Source: Anaerolineae bacterium CG2_30_64_16
GTDB lineage: Bacteria; Chloroflexota; Anaerolineae; CG2-30-64-16
Direction of reading: 5' to 3'
DNA length: 6,944 nucleotides
Assembly: GCA_001871755.1 (NCBI GenBank)
Contig: MNXL01000381.1
Coordinates: 1-6,944, forward strand
The notes under the pieces are model-generated. The model saw nothing but the letters and a program-made list of their open reading frames with translations, was not told the origin of the DNA and searched no databases. This document shows, piece by piece, positions 4,827-6,944 of the stretch (position 1 is the stretch's first letter; every line of letters begins with the position of its first letter). The translations under genes and the position numbers were made by a program.

Positions 4827-5339
4827 ATGGTGGAAGTAACTATTGATAGCGTGCGCGTTAGCTTGATGTCGCAGCATCGGATTGTGGTCCTGAAGGACCT
4901 GCATTCGCCGCGCTTTCTGCCGATCTGGATCGGGCCGTTCGAGGCCGACGCGATCACCATCGAGCTCCAAGGCGTGGAGGTGGCCCGGCCGCTCACTCAC
5001 GACCTGATCAAAGCGCTGATCGAGAAGCTGGGCGCCGAGGTAGAGGAGGTCGCCATCACCGATCTGCGCAACGACACCTTCTACGCCCGGATCACCCTAT
5101 ACATCGACGGCCAGCAGATGGAAGTTGATGCGCGTCCCTCCGACGCCATCGCGCTGGCCGTGCGCAGCCGCGTCTCGATCTACGTCTCCGAAGAGGTCAT
5201 GGCTCAGGCCGGTATCACACCCGAGCCGGACTTGGAGGGGGGCGGGACCGCGCAAACCCCCGATGGCACGCCAGAGGTCGAAACGCCGGAGGTCTTTCGT
5301 GAGTTCCTGGAGGGATTGGACCTGACCGGGCTCGAATAG
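4827..5339 (+). CDS. Bifunctional nuclease family protein (DUF151/BFN)
   Basis: This 170-residue protein has the DUF151 domain in residues 1 to about 125. Conserved blocks are LPIWIGPFEADAI (31-43), RPLTHDLI (54-61), the FYARITL strand (85-91) and DARPSDAIALAVR (101-113), the strongest family signature. Plant and bacterial members have been reported with nuclease activity, but the biological role in bacteria is mostly unknown. The tail after 130 is acidic and probably disordered (Glu, Pro and Thr rich), then ends in a short hydrophobic helix-like segment FREFLEGLDLTGLE. The start is ATG 4827 with AGGAGG upstream; ATG 4776 is in frame and would add 17 residues without family character or SD. 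The gene has its own promoter and precedes dnaB by 216 bases. Confidence 0.93.
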   Translation: MVEVTIDSVRVSLMSQHRIVVLKDLHSPRFLPIWIGPFEADAITIELQGVEVARPLTHDLIKALIEKLGAEVEEVAITDLRNDTFYARITLYIDGQQMEVDARPSDAIALAVRSRVSIYVSEEVMAQAGITPEPDLEGGGTAQTPDGTPEVETPEVFREFLEGLDLTGLE

Positions 5340-5404
5340 CCGGCAGTCTACCCTCCGGCCCGACGCCTGCGACCCTGCCCGGCAGCACGCCCCCCAGGCA
5401 TTCT

Positions 5405-5456
5405 GGCGGGCCCCCGCGGACGCGAGGGCGGGCCCCCGCGGACGCGAGGGCGGGCC
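5405..5456. repeat. 22-bp GC-rich tandem repeat between the nuclease gene and dnaB
   Basis: Two identical 22-base units (5405-5426 and 5427-5448) and the first 8 bases of a third (5449-5456) lie in tandem. Each unit can fold into a small hairpin: CGC 5415-5417 with GCG 5422-5424, then, after one mismatch, three more pairs. No T-run follows. The repeat lies in the 216-base spacer 5340-5555, in which I see no promoter-like sequence. Confidence 0.85.
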
Positions 5457-5555
5457 AACGCAACGGAGCACAGGACTTGCCCGGCGGGCGGTGTCCATCA
5501 GATGCCGCCCGTGTCGGCGCTGCTTTCGCTGCACCCAAACTATCACCACACAACC

Positions 5556-6944
5556 ATGGACAGACCTGACAAGATCATCCCAGCCAATCCCGAAGCCGAA
5601 GAGGCCGTCCTCGGCGCGCTCGTCATCGACCCTGATGCCATCATCAAAGTGGCGTCTTTCTTGAAGGCCGATGACTTCTACCGCGAGAAAAACGGCTGGA
5701 TCTACCAGGCTGTGCTCGACCTGCAAGAGCGCCGCGAGCCCGCCGATTTCGTGACCCTGGTCGACGAGCTGGAACGCCGCGACCAGTTGCAGGAGGTCGG
5801 GGGCGCGGCCTACATCACCGGCCTGATCAACAGCGTCCCGACGGCCGTTTACGTCGAGCACTATGCCCACATCGTCGAACGCGCCGCCACCCTGCGCCGG
5901 CTGATCGGCGTCGCGGGGCAGATCGCCGCGCTCGCGTACGAAGAGACGGACAACGTCGACGAGACCGTCGACCGGGCCGAGCAACTCATCTTCAACGTAT
6001 CGGAGCGCCGAATCCGCCGAGAGCTGACCCCCATCGGCCAGATCATGCACAGCGTCGTCGATCGGATCGACTATTTGCACCGCCACAAGGGCGACCTCCT
6101 GGGCGTGCCCTCCGGCTTCTCCAAACTGGACAAGCTGCTGGGCGGCTTCCAGAAGTCGGATCTGATCATACTGGCGGCTCGGCCGTCTGTGGGCAAGTGC
6201 ATTGTCAGCGGCAGCCGGCTCCTGGATCCTGATACCGGTCGCCTGGTAACGGTCGATGAGATCGTGCGAAACCGTCAGGGACGTTTGCTCACACTGGATG
6301 CGCACTACCGGCTGCGTCCTGCTCATCCAGCGGACTTTGTGGATGACGGCATCAAACCGGTTTACCGCGTACGCACAAGACTGGGCCGCGAGATCACGAC
6401 CACGCTCTCACACCCGTTTCTCACGATCATGGGTTGGCGCCCCCTGGCAAACCTGACGCCTGGCCAGCGGATTGCCGTGCCGCGGGTGCTACCTTATTTC
6501 GGTTCCCGGCAGATGCCTGAAGCACGTGTCAGACTGTTGGCCTACTTGCTGGCCGATGGTTGCTTGACTGGCGTCTCGCCTCAGTTCACCAACTCCAATC
6601 CACGGTTACGGGATGAATTTGCCCAGGCCGCCGCCAGCTTTCCCGGTGTGATCACCCGTCTGGAAACCTCACGAGGTACGCGAACCCCGACCCTCTACGC
6701 AGTCGGTGATTTGAACTTCATCCAACAATGCCGCAAGGAGTTCGCTGTACGTTTGCGACCTATTCTGCAGACCTACCCGGCGCCGATGCGCCAGTTAGCC
6801 CGCCGTCTGGGAGTCAACCCATCGTTGATCTGCACCTGGCAAAATGGAGATTGTGTCCCCAACCCAGGGATGTTCGACCGCCTTTGCGCAGCGCTCGCGA
6901 TCGAACCCAGGACGCTGGTCCCTGATGGGTTGGCCGCCATCAGC
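5556..6944 (+). CDS. dnaB: Replicative DNA helicase DnaB, intein-containing, 3' end outside window
   Basis: DnaB is the hexameric ATP-driven helicase that unwinds DNA at the replication fork. The frame is open for 463 codons to the window end. Residues about 7-105 are the DnaB N-terminal helical domain (IPANPEAEEAVLGAL, DDFYREKNGWIYQAVLDL, GGAAYITGLINSVPTA). A linker helix region follows to about 180. The RecA-like ATPase domain begins at GVPSGFSKLDKLLGGF (183-198) and reaches the Walker A motif ARPSVGK (208-214). Directly after Lys214 an intein begins (Cys215), so the rest of the helicase must lie beyond the window. ATG 5556 places the protein start where family members usually begin, but it has no Shine-Dalgarno sequence; ATG 5502 is in frame and would add 18 residues. 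No separate promoter was found, so read-through from the upstream gene is possible. Confidence 0.95.
   Translation, partial: MDRPDKIIPANPEAEEAVLGALVIDPDAIIKVASFLKADDFYREKNGWIYQAVLDLQERREPADFVTLVDELERRDQLQEVGGAAYITGLINSVPTAVYVEHYAHIVERAATLRRLIGVAGQIAALAYEETDNVDETVDRAEQLIFNVSERRIRRELTPIGQIMHSVVDRIDYLHRHKGDLLGVPSGFSKLDKLLGGFQKSDLIILAARPSVGKCIVSGSRLLDPDTGRLVTVDEIVRNRQGRLLTLDAHYRLRPAHPADFVDDGIKPVYRVRTRLGREITTTLSHPFLTIMGWRPLANLTPGQRIAVPRVLPYFGSRQMPEARVRLLAYLLADGCLTGVSPQFTNSNPRLRDEFAQAAASFPGVITRLETSRGTRTPTLYAVGDLNFIQQCRKEFAVRLRPILQTYPAPMRQLARRLGVNPSLICTWQNGDCVPNPGMFDRLCAALAIEPRTLVPDGLAAIS
6198..6944 (+). other. DnaB intein with LAGLIDADG-type homing endonuclease (partial, N-terminal 249 residues)
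   Basis: The intein is a self-splicing protein insert placed between Walker A Lys214 and the Thr expected next in DnaB (GK|T). Block A begins with the nucleophile Cys1 (CIVSGSRLLDPDTG). Block B is TTLSHPFLTIMGW, with the T-x-x-H motif at protein residues 283-286. It continues into PLANLTPGQRIAVPR. The dodecapeptide LLAYLLADGCLTG (about protein residues 327-339), with acidic D334, marks a LAGLIDADG homing endonuclease, which spreads the intein to intein-free dnaB alleles. Around residues 411-450, MRQLARRLGVNPSLICTWQ resembles a helix-turn-helix. The C-terminal splicing blocks (His-Asn end) lie outside the window. Codons such as CGT, TTG and AGA seem commoner here than in the flanking extein, consistent with horizontal origin, though I did not count them. 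Confidence 0.92.

Noticed and set aside
5405..5456. CRISPR-like array
   Set aside because: The units are directly adjacent with no spacers and only about 2.4 copies exist.
5097..6326. 409-codon open frame on the - strand
   Set aside because: It lies antisense to the well-supported dnaB and nuclease genes and arises from GC-rich codon bias; its translation has no recognisable motifs.

Overview
The window is GC-rich bacterial DNA that suggests a member of the Chloroflexota. That assignment is an inference. It rests on a secreted multi-Ig protein ending in YLPGISR, an ssb with its own promoter, and a DUF151 nuclease-like gene next to dnaB. It is not proven by any single marker. All real genes are on the + strand.

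Layout: (1) positions 1-1136 hold the C-terminal part of a large secreted protein with a metzincin-like Met-turn and Ig-like domains, closed by a perfect 13-bp hairpin terminator. (2) A consensus sigma-70 promoter and a structured leader of about 110 nt precede ssb (1461-1823). (3) A GNAT acetyltransferase gene follows ssb (start GTG 1884, last codon 4485-4487). It is split by a complete IS607-type insertion sequence at about 2130-4061. The element carries a serine-recombinase tnpA, a catalytically intact RuvC-type tnpB, and a predicted omega (guide) RNA in the 3' end of tnpB that runs into the host gene. Joining the flanks at a shared TAT restores an uninterrupted GNAT frame. (4) An extended -10 promoter and structured leader drive a bifunctional-nuclease (DUF151) gene (4827-5339). 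(5) A short GC-rich spacer with 22-bp tandem repeats precedes dnaB (5556 to the window end). dnaB is interrupted right after the Walker A lysine by an intein with a LAGLIDADG-type endonuclease, itself cut off by the window end.

The shared theme is genome replication and two selfish elements. The SSB and the DnaB helicase act at the replication fork. One selfish element, IS607/TnpB, sits in the gene behind ssb and is predicted to target the empty allele of the gene it broke. The other, a homing intein, sits in the ATP site of DnaB. I did not find a clearly new system. The most informative items are the exact reconstruction of the IS607 insertion with its self-directed guide, a predicted leaderless tnpA promoter, and a helix-turn-helix-like segment inside the intein.
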